A stretch of 64,000 nt of DNA from Dasyornis broadbenti (taxonomy: Eukaryota > Chordata > Aves > Passeriformes > Dasyornithidae). The first letter of the stretch is position 1. Each line of letters begins with the position of its first letter. The stretch lies in assembly GCA_013397935.1 (NCBI GenBank), contig VZRN01005170.1, positions 195,495-259,494 on the forward strand. Reading direction: 5' to 3'. A program made the translations under genes and the position numbers. Below the pieces are notes generated by a model. It was not told the origin of the DNA. It saw nothing but the letters and a program-made list of their open reading frames with translations, and did not search any database. Shown piece after piece: positions 25,517-37,100 of the stretch.

Positions 25517-27527
25517 CCAAAGCCTCTGCAGGCTGCACCACCCAGCTCATCCTGGCCGGGTGACTATGGCTGGTTCTGTGCCTGCCCTCACCGTTCCTGC
25601 AGTGTGGGTGTAGAGATGAGGGGAGCAGCCTGCTCATAATTCCTGGGTTCTCTCCATTCCCTGCTCTTTGGAGCACTTGCTGCGGAAGCAGTCGGTGCTG
25701 CTGAGGTGCTCCCTGGTGTGTGCCTGCTGATGCAGTGCAGTGCCCGCTGCTCCAGGAGCACGGGAAGTCAGCCCCGAGATACGCTATCGACTGTAAATGT
25801 GGCAGGAAGTCATTAACAGCTTCCTGAGCCATTCCCTGGGAAAAAACCACCTCCAGGCTCCAGCAGAGTCACAGGACTTGCACTGCCAGAGCTTCAAAAT
25901 CAAAAGAGAAATGACTCTAATAAGGCAATGTCAGCAGCTCCAGCAGGAGCCTGCTGCTCCACATGGATCCTTTGCCCACGGAGTCAGGGTGGAGATGGAT
26001 GATGAGATTTGGGGATATGTGCCAAGGGGCTCTTTGTAGCTTCCTTGCTTCCAGGTAGGCTCATCTGAGCCTCCCTAAGGATTTGGGGGAATCCTTTGGT
26101 CTGTAAAGCTTTGTGAATCCCTGTAGGTGAAAATAAACGAGAGCTTATTTTAAGAAAACGGTTTGGTTGTTCCATGATCTCTCACCCCCAGCTCCAGGAG
26201 GGAGATTCACATTGAACTCTCTTGGACAACTGAGAAAAGACAATTTTCTGCCATCAGGAGGCAATCAGAGCTTGGGACAAGAGGGTGAGAAGTAAGGGAG
26301 ACCAAACCAGGTAAAGGCAAGCAGCTCCAGTATTTGCAGGGCGTCATTCAAAGAGACTTGAAGGGGGTTAGGCATAATTTAAACAACAATACCAAGGAAG
26401 CTTGTGGCTCCTCACACTTGATGGATGGGATAACTCTCATTTTTGTTGCTGCAAATATGTAGGTCTTGAAAAATGTATCTGTTTTACCAGCAATAATTTT
26501 CTTTTGGTTTTCCCTTAAATCTCACCAACCAAGATTCAAAGGTTGTGGTAGCAGCTAAAAATTTCTTGGGAAATTACTGTGGAAGTTTGTTTTCTGGGAT
26601 ATGCCTAGAGGTGAAAATTTCTTAAAACAGTGAGATTGTTTAACTGCTGAAATACTTAGTATTCTACATAGAAACAAAGTCATCATACTGTGGTAGAGGG
26701 AGAAGAGTCAAATGCTTATTATTTCAGTGTTTTCTCACTTGAAGAGATGAGCAGAATAAAGAGATCTTTCTTATTAAAACAAAACAAACAAACAAACAAA
26801 CAAACAAAAAAAAAAACAAACCCAAAAACACCAACAAGAGAGGAAAAAAAAAGGTGAAGATTAGACAGCCAAGTTTCTAGTACTCAAGTTTTGAGTACCT
26901 GCCAAATTGCTCCAAGTGAATTTGTACCATCAGAGAGCCTGCTAGTACCTACCAACCAACCAACCATCAGCACACACCTGGCTCGGAGACTGAGCGCAGG
27001 CAGGAGGAGGAACAGAAAGGAGTCATTTGAAGCTGTCACTGAACTTGGCCAAAATGAGTATGGGAATTTTTCTGCTCTTTGTTGTTTATGTGCTGTTTGA
27101 GTTGAGGACATTTGTTCCTTACATTCAGAACCTCGCTTGCAAGCCTACCAAAGATGATACAACTTTGTACCCATTTGAATCATGTGCTGATTATTCTGTA
27201 ACAAGCACGTGTCATGAGATACCAGAAATGTCCCTCTTTTTAAAATGAACAGTTATCAGAATAATTTTTTGTTTCCCCACAGTAATTTGTTAGCCTCTAA
27301 GCTAGGGCAGGCTGGTCTGTACTGACCAGAAAATGTTTGGGGATGGGAATTGGGACTCATATTTTGCCCTACCTGTGGCATGGTGGACAGCAGGTCCTCA
27401 TCCAGGACAGCAACCAGCAGTCCTTTCTTCTCCTGTTGGCTAAGGTACCTATCTGAGAGAACAAAAGGGTTTTTCTTACCTCAGTCTCACAGTATGGATC
27501 TCACAAATATATTCTCTCTTCCCACAG
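25517..27527. other. SYN3: Non-coding DNA upstream of SYN3 coding exon 1
   Basis: About 2 kb immediately upstream of the start-codon exon, presumably intronic or promoter-proximal. It contains an AAAC repeat (26778-26820) and no recognisable gene. No CpG island or TATA box stands out directly before exon 1, which agrees with transcription beginning further upstream. Confidence 0.55.
26778..26820 (+). repeat. (AAAC)n simple repeat
   Basis: Six or so copies of AAAC or ACAA followed by a poly(A)-rich tail, about 900 bases upstream of the SYN3 start codon. Confidence 0.9.
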
Positions 27528-27710
27528 GAGAGGAAGAAAATACAGCTGAAGAAATTGGGCACGCGTCTCCAGCAGGATTTCCAGGGGGAAAGGCTGCCTG
27601 CCTGGGCTGTAAGGAGGCACCCACAGGGACACAGGGACATCCTCCAGGGCTGGTGACAGCACCCTTCAGCCTTGCTGCTGCTGAGGAAGCTCTCACACAG
27701 CGCTGCAGCC
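27528..27710 (+). other. SYN3: Probable 5'UTR segment of SYN3 coding exon 1
   Basis: A pyrimidine-rich tract ending in CCCACAG (to 27527) looks like a splice acceptor, which would make 27528 the first base of the exon carrying the start codon. The 183 bases from there to the ATG contain no upstream ATG. If the acceptor is real, transcription starts in at least one non-coding exon further upstream. Mammalian SYN3 has such upstream non-coding exons. The alternative is that transcription starts within or near this stretch. The acceptor is inferred from sequence only. Confidence 0.55.
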
Positions 27711-28021
27711 ATGAATTTCCTGCGGCGGCGTCTCTCGGACAGCAGCTTCGTGGCCAACCTGCCCAATGGCTACATGATGGACTTGCAGCGCCCCGACAGC
27801 TCCACCAGCTCCCCGGTGTCTCCAGCCACGGAGAGAAAGCACCTGCAGCCTCCCCAGCCCTCGCACTCCACCGGCTCCAGCATCTTCAGCTCCATCTCCA
27901 GCGCCATGAAGCAAACCACGCAGGCGGCGGCGGGGCTGATGGAGCACTCGGCTGCCCCCGCAGCCCCCGTGGCTCAGAAACCCAAAATCCTGCTGGTGAT
28001 CGATGATGCGCACACAGACTG
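27711..28021 (+). CDS. SYN3: SYN3 coding exon 1: domains A and B and start of domain C
   Basis: Encodes residues 1-103 plus the first two bases of the Trp104 codon. Synapsins coat synaptic vesicles, tether them to actin and to each other, and control the reserve pool; synapsin III also acts in early neuronal development. Residues 1-28 are domain A, beginning MNFLRRRLSDSSF, with Ser9 in the RRLS context that PKA and CaMKI phosphorylate in all synapsins to release the protein from vesicles. Residues 29-89 are domain B, rich in Ser, Thr and Pro, including SSPVSP. Residues 90-104 (KPKILLVIDDAHTDW) open domain C. The start is fixed by family identity; the context GCAGCCATGA has a purine at -3. The donor is TG|GTGAGT, and the split codon is completed by exon 2. 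The exon is richer in CpG than its surroundings. A solo LTR begins 57 bases after the exon's last base. Confidence 0.96.
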
Positions 28022-28074
28022 GTGAGTCAGCAGGGATCCAGCCTGGATCCAGCTCCGCTGCGCCTGGGGGATGA

Positions 28075-28598
28075 GAGGTGGTGCCTTTTGCTGGTCTTGG
28101 AATCACGAGGCAGACACGGTTCAAGGGATAAAAGGGTTTTACCTCAGTACTTTAAGAGGATTCTAGGCACACGGCTCTTCGGGGGGGAACACACCCTGAT
28201 GCACACTCTGTATAACACGTAGACAATTTTTATAGACTTTGCAAATTAGCATAGCTGTCTAGGATTCTCCAGTAAGAAGCTTAATAAATGATGTAATATC
28301 TCTTTATTCTAAATAATCTCCTTCCAAACGAGGCTAGACCCCAGTTTGCAAAATATGTTCCAGAGAGAAGGTTTCAACCAAGGTTGAAACCTCGAGTTTT
28401 TGATAGCATAGAGCTCTCTGGCCTCTTACTGTGGATGTTTGGTCTTTCTGCCTTGCAGAACCCCAAAACGAAGGCAGAATATCAGACTACAAAAACTACA
28501 CACATGTAGGCTAAGGGTATAGAAAATACATAAAAGGGTATATAAAATATATAAAAGTGTATATAAAAAGAAAAGCAAAAATCATCAGGCATCAGAGG
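28075..28598 (-). mobile_element. Solo LTR, copy 3 of 3, at the start of SYN3 intron 1
   Basis: The LTR spans 28079-28594 (516 bases), from TGGTGCC to GGCATCA. It is flanked by GAGG at 28075-28078 and GAGG at 28595-28598, a 4-base target duplication. It begins 57 bases after the last base of SYN3 exon 1. By comparison with the other copies it lies antisense to SYN3. The TATAAAAA box is kept, the ATTAAA signal is changed, and the octamer is imperfect. It carries a private palindrome at 28370-28391 that the other two copies lack. Confidence 0.87.
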
Positions 28599-28654
28599 GA
28601 TCTGGGAATCACCGATAATCTGCAGAGGGTGCACGGATTCACATCTGGGTCACC

Positions 28655-28690
28655 AGCTCCAGCTCCAGCTCCAGCTCCAGCTCCAGCCCC
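28655..28690 (+). repeat. (AGCTCC)n hexamer repeat
   Basis: Five perfect AGCTCC units (28655-28684) followed by AGCCCC. It lies just to the right of the third solo LTR in SYN3 intron 1. Confidence 0.9.
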
Positions 28691-31600
28691 AGGTTGGTGT
28701 CTGTCAGCCGATTTGTGTAAATGGCAGAGTGGAATTGTTCATGACTTTCTTGGTAAAAAATGTTCATTTGGTATTCATTGACCAACTTCTTCACGGCCTT
28801 AATATGTGAACACACACAGGGCATTCTTGGCTGAGCAGGCTTAGCCAAGCTGTCATATCTAGCAACAACTCTAAGAGGTCACACACAGCTGAAGGTGTGT
28901 TAATGATGTGGTTCAGGACCTTAATCCACTGTGCTGACTCTAAAAATTCAAAGTGACTCAATCTTTCCAGCTCTCCATCTCTCTTGAGCTTTTCTCTGTA
29001 TGCAAACTTAAATATCATCTATGGAAAGATAACCAAGCTTACTACTGCCTGTTAAGGGCCCTTCACCTGCTTAGCACAGCAACAACTATTGGCAAAAGGA
29101 TTTCAGGCTCAGCTGAGCCTCAAATTTGTCTTGTTCCTGCAGATCTCTTTACAAACAAAAGTTTGGAAGTTTGTTTCCTATGATCCTGGGTAGCACAGTA
29201 CGTTTTCCAAAGGGCGGGACAACTGAACTCTTCTGAAATGCTAGACTCACTGCTTTTTGTCTGCTCCTTTTCAAAGTCAGCTGGTTTAGAGAGCTTTAGG
29301 TAACCTGTCTGAGAGACTTACCTGGGGGAAAAATCCAGAGATTGTGTTGAGAAGATGCTCTTGTGTCATCTGCCACGTTGTCACAAGACAAAAGAAGGAA
29401 AGAGTAGCACAGGTAAGGGGGTAGTATAAAAGACTTCAAAATGAAAGAAGTTGTGTTAGGGTAACTGGGTCTTGGCCATGGGAGATTATTTTATTTTCTT
29501 TTTCTTTTCATTGCACACCACTCTTCGGTACAGTTGTCACCTTTGGTCTTCTCTGATTAACTAGAAGCGTGGGGACAAGGTGAGACTCACCTTTTTAGGT
29601 GAACCTTCACAAATCCAAAGCTTAGCTCTCACGTAAAAGAGGCCATGACTGAGTACCACCAGGTCAGGCATCTTCAGCCAACTTGAAGTAAGAGAGGAAA
29701 GCAGTGGGATTTTTCTCCAAGGAAGGACAACTTCTGAACTTCTGAACTGAGTGGGAAAGTCCCTGATGAGGTTGTGCCCGTGAATGTTTCCCTGGCCTGG
29801 TGTCTTGCATCACAGCAGCAGCCCCTCAACACTAGCTCCTTCAGCCAGCGACAGCAGCGTGGCTCAGCCAGAGCTGATCTCTGTTTCCTGGTGCACCACC
29901 AGCCTCCCTCAGGCGGATGCTCACTGACCTCTGTCTCTGCAAAGTGCTTTTGCAGTTCCTTGGAGATGCTGCCAGGTGGCAGTCCCTTAACACAGCATCC
30001 TCCGCCTGGGAGTGGGAGTGCCCTGGATGCACAGCCCCAGCGCTGGGGCTCAGCCCTGCGCAGCCCAAACTCTGTCCAGTCCGAGAGGAAAGCCCTGGCT
30101 CAAAGGCCAGTCTCGCTTTTCCTTCAGATTAATGGTGCTGAATGGAGTCAGGGCAGCGGGAAGGACAAGGAGGGGTTGGAAGCTGCTGCAGTGTTCTCAT
30201 GTTTTGAAACACACCCACTTTGAATCCCTGCGCTGTTGTGTCATGCAGAATTCGTGGCCTGTGAGCTGAGCTCGCTGAGGGAGCAGCAGCTGGGACATAC
30301 AAAGAGGAAGCCCGGCTGCCCATGCTGCCCTCACCCCTCCACTGCTGTGAGCACCCCACGCTGTCTTGGCCACCCCTCTGCTGTCTCTACCTTAACAGTT
30401 TATAGGAGTGATGGGATCCCCCTTTCATTCATCCCAGCTCTCGGGCTCAACCCACAAGTTTGCAGGTGTCAAATGCTGCTTGCCAAGGCTCCCTGCCTTT
30501 CCCTTCTCTGAGGCTGTGAGGCCCCTGAAGAGAATTAGTTTATGAATTCATGATCATACCCTGATATATGCATGACGTGAAAAACAAGCGAAGAACATCA
30601 CTAACCCTTGCCTGCCATGGCTCTTTGTACCATGGACAGAAATACAGGCCTGGAAACATCCCCAGCTCAAAGGCAGGACATGGTCCTTTCTGAGAGAGCA
30701 TTCCAATGCAACCACTCCAATGGGCCAGGAGTGCTCCTTGCTGGTTGCTTCTTGTTTCCAGGAAACTCAGTGAGCCCTTGAGAGCAGCACTGGAGAGCAG
30801 TGGCTCCATGGCTCCGTGGGTGTTGATTTTTGGTCAGGTACTTCCGAGCAGTGCCAGTCATCTTCTTGGGCTCAGCCAGGGCATTGTGGGAGTGTTTGCC
30901 TTGTGAGAGCCCAGCGGCCAAAGCTGATTATCCAGGGGTTCTGGCTGTCCACTCTACATCATGCAGGGAAACAGTCCCAGACTTTGGAAGGTGAACAACA
31001 GCACTTTGTTGCATCTGTGCTGGTGATTCTGGGTTTGGGAAGGAGCATTGTGTTTGTAATGCATTTCACCTCTGCCTGCTCTGCTCTTTCTACTTGTGAA
31101 ACCTTTGCATTTGGTTTTCAAAAAACCTTTTCCTTCTCCTTCTGAAATAGTTTGCTTTAAAAAAAATCCCCAAGAAATAACTACTGAAGTGCTGCCCTTA
31201 TTTGAAGGGTGGGGGGCTCCCACAGTTCCTCCTCCCGCAGAGCAAAATACACAGGGTTTACAACAAGGACCAGCCTGTTCACAGACAGGAAGGATGACAG
31301 ACGGTGGAATCTGCCATTTGATTTCTCTTCTTTCAATGAAAACACTTTCTCAGAATTGGAGACTGCAGCAATATTGCCAAGCCCGACACTAATTTATCAT
31401 CACTGTTTGTATTACAGCAAAGGGCTATGACACACAAAAAAAAGGGCAATTGTGGGTTAGGATGAGAGGTTGCACAAGTGCTGGATGAAATGTTTTAACA
31501 ACCCAAACAGGCAAGTGCACATTGAATGAACTTTAAAGTGGCAAATGGCAATCCTTTCTAATTTTGAGGAGCTACCATGTTTCTGATGGCACAGTAGAGC

Positions 31601-34097
31601 ACTCAATTTCTCTCAGAGGCCTGAAGAAAAGAAAGAGCATCCATGGGAATCCATGGCCTGACTTCCACCATAAAATCCTTGCTGTGCAATATGCTCTGGT
31701 TTATTCCAAAGGCAAAGTGCTTTAGAAATAATGTGAGTCCCACAGAATATGATCAGCTGCTTTCTGCATTAGCAGCAGTAAAAGAAAGGTACATTCTATT
31801 AAAAACAAGGGAACTCACCCAGCTCTCTGTCAAAGTGGCAACATTTTGACGAATTTTCCATTCTCCTCAAAGACACTCTAGACTCTGCAAGGAAGCACTC
31901 AGTGAATTGCCATGTGTAGGATGTGCACGAGAGGAAAATCCTATTTATACAGCTCCCTTGTACTCCTGGCTGTGACAGGCAGCCCTCAGAGGCACGCACA
32001 GCAGAGAATGGAGCTGTGCATCCACACTCCAGGGAGAAGCTTGGCTTCTCTTCGCTCATTGCTGGCACATTTCTCAGCTGGGGAGCCTTCACCTGGAGAA
32101 TGGGGCTCCTGCTGGTGGGCTGGGAGTATCTGAGCCTTGGGAGGCTTCCAAAAACACATCCACAACTCACCTGCAGCAGCTGCCAGCAAAAATGGAGCTC
32201 AGACGTGGATACCCATGCAGGTGTTAAACACACAGCGAAAGGGAGCAGGGCCATGAGGAAGGGAGACAGCAGAACTGCAGGCAATGGCCCATGGGCCAGC
32301 TCTGGCAGCCTGAGCTCAGCCAGGAGCAGAACATCCCACTGCCAGCAGCCTCCTCGCCTGCCATGCTCCTGAGCAAAATCGTGCTCTTGCTGGAGTGAAC
32401 TTTGCAGCAGACCAAACAGGATTTTGTGCTGTGAATCATTAACCTCCATCCTCTGTGGAAGTGCTCAGCTCTCCAGCCTGATGCCTGCTGTTTGAACAGC
32501 TTCTGGGGGAAGTGATCAAGCACTGAGGCTCCTGTTCGCCACACGTGCTGAAGGCGTTGCTTTCTGCACCAGGCAGCCGAGCAGAGTTGTTCTTGTTGCG
32601 TTTGCTGCATATCTGAGTTGCATTTGTGAAACAGCTCCTGGGGCTTCTCAAAGCCATTGCTGTGTTTTGTCCACGTTTCAGGCTGGTTCCAGAGCTCACA
32701 GTGCTGTTTGCTGCCTTGCCCAAAGTACCCGTGCCCTGTGCGCAGCAGTTCCACACGTGAAGCCTGGGACACGCTTCACCAGGAGACACTTAACCATTGT
32801 GAACCAGATGAGCCACAGAGGACATTTTAGGAGACACAGAATTGCATTGTTTTTTCTCCCTTTTCATTTACAGCCAAATCTGCCTGCACATACCGTCTCC
32901 AAAAATTTTAAGATCAAGGAAGAGAAAAACTGTGATTAACACCGAATGAAATCCTCTTAATGCGTTTGAAATAGTTCTTTGTATAACAATAATGTCGTGA
33001 TTCAGGTCTAATTATGGACTGATTTGACAGGATTACTGTTTTATACTGGTCAAAGGAAATTATCAGCTTTTTTTTTTAAATAAAATGATTTTTAATTCTG
33101 AAACATGAAAATATTGAGCCCTAAATATGTCATTTGCCTAAAAATATGATTGGTCAAATAATAACACTCTAATACGGAATTCTAGTAATGTGGGAGTTCC
33201 TAAATCCTAATATTTTTTTCCAAGGAGTTCCTTTTAAAAATATTCATTGAGTGTCTTGAGTTATTTCATGCCTTCAGTAGGCTGAAGGTGATATAATAAG
33301 GCTTCCATTAAGAGGAATATTTCTGTACCTGACTCATTTAAACATAATGGGAAGTTTTGGAGTTTAAGCTTGAACTTAGGAATTTGCTGGTTAAATTGCA
33401 AAATTTTGTGTATATTTCCTGATAAGAAAGTCCCAAATTGTCTAACGTGGTGGTCATTGACAATAGATAATTATGAATTAGCTTTGTTTTGCACACTGGT
33501 AACCTTTTAAGGTTTCACAAGTTCTGTGCAACAGTGCAACAATAATTCAAAAAAACTTACACTACCATTTTCACAAATCTGGTTAAAAAGCCCTTATGTT
33601 GTCATCATTTAGCCTTGCCTACCCAGGACTGAATATTTTTGTTCCTATAATTGTTGCCAAATTCCACTTTTTGAGAAGTGGAAGGCAGAAAGAGGAGGCA
33701 AGTTTGTGTTTAAGGAGTGTGTGAGCAGCATGGAGAGGTTCTGTATTCCCATACGGACACAGGGGTGAAAAGGAGGCAAAGCTGTCAAGAGTTTTCAAGA
33801 AATTGCATTTATCACATCACTTTCCAGTCTGTTTTAGGTATATCACCGTCATGTCTGTCTGTATTTTTGCCCTGCGTATGTAAAGTGTCTCGGGATCTAG
33901 TCCCCCTAAATGAAAGGTGATACGGAAATGTAAAGGATTAGTATCATTACAAAAATAGATACCAGGAATATGGAAAACATTCCCCACCAGGTTATAACTA
34001 TGCTAATGCAAGTCAAATCTGGGTCCTTAATTACTTTACCAGAGTTCCTATAAATGCATAGAATTTAACCTCAGAATGTCCTGCCTAGTCCTGTACA

Positions 34098-34170
34098 TAT
34101 TAAAAAAAAAAAAACAAAAAAACAAAAAAACAAAAAAAAAAACCCAAAAAAACCCCCCAAAAAACAACAA
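34098..34170 (+). repeat. A-rich simple repeat with C interruptions
   Basis: Poly(A) broken by single C bases, then CCC and CCCCCC. It resembles an old poly(A) tail expanded into AAAAAAAC units. Confidence 0.85.
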
Positions 34171-37100
34171 ACCAAATCCTCAGATACATTTCTCAAGGTT
34201 TTGGAGCCAGATTTCTCCTGCCTGAAAGTGCACAGCCCTGCCCCAGTGTTGGTCCAAGGTAGGCCAGTTCTCCTGCTCCTCACATTCAGGGAGAACTGAA
34301 GTAGGCTGGAAAAAAATATGGCAAAATCCTCAACAAAAATGATACCCCTTGCAAGCAGCTCCAGGCCGTATTATTTAGATTTAGCAATGTGGAAATGTTC
34401 CAGCAATGCATTATGTTGATAATACACAAAATCAAATTGCTGCCTCATGCTGCACTCAGTGCCGAACACCACCTCCACCCCCCGCGCTCTGTGGGCAGGA
34501 GGAATGTGACCACAGCACAGCCTGGGTGGGGGACAGACCTACAGCAAAGTGTCCTTCCCATTCTGACAGCTCAGACAAGCACAAAGAGCTGTGCCCAAGA
34601 GCAACAGCGCTGCACCAACCAGCGCTTCTCCTCTTGGCTTTGATTTCGCCTGTTTGATGAGCAGGAGGTGGCACAGGAAGATGCTGGGAGGTCAGCATTG
34701 TGTGGGACTCCAGAATTCCCTGAATAGGAAGAGTGGCCTGAATGGTTGTGTCTGCAGTCATTAAAGTGCTGCTGGCTTGCCCAGCCAGGTCTCCCCGGAA
34801 AACAGCCCTGCAGAAAGGGAGGACTTACAATAGAAGATTTTTTAAAAAGGTTTTAAAACCCTTCTCCCTTGCTGCCTCAAAGCTTCCCTTTCCCTCTGCG
34901 TTCAAGCCAAGAAAATCCTCCCAGCCCTGTAGGGTGGGACCTCAGAGCTCCTCAAGGACCTCACCAGGAAGAGTTCCTTTACCCAAAAGGAAAACCCAAG
35001 CCGTGCCACCATCAGAGCCCAGCACAGCCCCTCGGGCGGGGGATTCCTTGCCTTGATGGGAGCCCATCACTCAGAATCTTTCTGGGCTGGTTTTACAGCA
35101 ACCAGAGTGGGCTGGGCTTTGTGCTTCCCCCCAGAAGGCAGCAAGAGCAGGCTGTTCCCACACTGAGGGCACCCCTGCAGTGTGCAGAGCTGTCTCTGCT
35201 CGGTGGCCACAGCGAGGCAGGTGCTGACAGCACCCAGAGCAAGGGCATCCTGCCCCAGGGAGGAGCAGGGCTGATCCCAGCCCTGCTGTGCCCCAGGGAT
35301 GGAGCTGCAACTTTTATGGAGCTCCTGGCAAAGGATCAGTGTACTTAGGATGAGATTTATCCCTCGGTCCCTCCCTGTCAGAGTGTACACTGTGAACACC
35401 TTTTCTTTCTTTCCTCACTTGCCTCCCGTCCATTGAACTTTGAATTCAAACCTTGTTTTCTGAGGTGTCAAAGCATGCATCCATCACTCTTATTCAGCAT
35501 CCATAGCATCCCGATGCCCTCACCCCTGGCTCAAGGGATCCTTGTAGAATAAGTATTAACGACCAACCAGTCCATCCCACAGCTGAACGCTCTACAAAGG
35601 TCTCTGGGCCAAAGGAGATGCGAACAAAAGCTCCAGCAGTTTGCAGACCTCAGCATTTATGGAGTGATTTTTCCCATCCCTATGCCTTGGGGCAGTCAGG
35701 ACTTGACCATCCCAAAATTTCTTACAATGTACGGCCGAGCATTTCTAAAACCGGCAAAAGTGGGTTTAGGGGTTGAGAACTGGCTCCTGAAAGGAAAACC
35801 TTCCTTGCTTTCACCCTTGGAAAAAAAAAAAAAAAGGCACAAATGGCTCCTCCCTCCTCCCGTCCCCGCTGCCCTTATAGCGTGGAGGGGCTGGGGGGGC
35901 CGGGGCATTCCAGCAGCTGCTGGCCAGTATCCTGGAAACTGCCTCCTTTCTGCAGCCCCAGCCCCTTTGAGGAGGGACACAATGCGCATACAGTGAGTGC
36001 CTTGTGCATCACTTGGGCCCCAGGCCCTTGACTCAGGCACTTTGTACAGTGGCTCCCCGAGTGCCCCCACACCCAAACCAGGGGGCTTCAGCCTCGCCTT
36101 TTCCAGGGTTATCCAGAAAGAAATTACACGCCCTGTGTTCTTGAGAGAAGTATGTGTAATGTGATATCAGGGAAATAATTCAGATAATTCCAGAATTTAT
36201 CCATGGATGCCTTTTGGTTTGTTTACCCACGTCTCTTCTTACCATTCCTTTTCTTCTTTCTTCCCCCCATTCCCTTGCCCACCTCTCCCCAAAAGTCCCA
36301 CACATTTCTCTCTTCATCATGTTTTGCTCTGGCCCCTCCACAGAGTGAGAAAGGCTGCTTCCTGCTCCAGAAAAGGAGTGGTTTTTATCCAGGTGTGGCT
36401 TGGCTTTCTTTGCTTGTTGTGTCTTGATCCAGAGGCACAAGCTCAGTCAGGGAATTTGGAGGAATTTGCCATTCCAATATCCCAGTGTCCCTCTTTCTCA
36501 TGCTCTCTGTGGGGAGAGCCCATTTTTGGGTTGAAGGTACAAGCCATCTCTGGAGTTTGTAGCTCAAGGCCTCTGTTGAACAGCAAGATAGATGTGAGTC
36601 TGGGTTCACTCACATCACAGGGGATTTGGGATCAAATCCTTATTAGTTCATCTGGAAAATGGCTCCCCAGTTCCCAAGACAGTGTTACAATATTTGCTAT
36701 GTCATTTCCACTGAGGTCTCTTATGGGAAGATCTGAAAATCTGTGAATTAGCCTTAGGTAGGTAACTGGACATGAATTGATCATTTATTATTCCCTGCTG
36801 CTGTTAAAGGGTCCCTCCATATCTTACAGAAATCATTGAATGTGCTTCCTCCAGCCACGCTAATTGAGGCAGACTGGGGCTGGTTTACAGAACATCTCCA
36901 CAAAATAAACTTCTATTCTTTCCAGATTACTTCATAAGAAGAGGCATTGGGTTTCTCATGTCCCTGTAATCTTGAGAGCTGAGGCAGCAAGCAAAGATGT
37001 GTTTGTCTGATGCCTTTGCAGCCAGAAACGTCCTTTTCCAGAGCATGCATCTCTTCTTTATCCAAAAGAGAGAGGGGTTCAAGGGAAGCTTCTTTCCTGC

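Noticed and set aside
27027..27248. 73-codon frame with a hydrophobic N-terminal stretch just upstream of SYN3
   Set aside because: A hydrophobic start alone is weak. It has no recognisable family, no splice context and no second line of evidence.
27350..28006. 218-codon frame across SYN3 exon 1 on the + strand
   Set aside because: It is the exon 1 sequence read in a wrong frame. The synapsin frame from 27711 is unmistakable.
31799..32772. Frames of 216 and 182 codons on the - strand in intron 1
   Set aside because: Overlapping frames of similar length occur on both strands, with no family similarity; consistent with chance in GC-rich intron.
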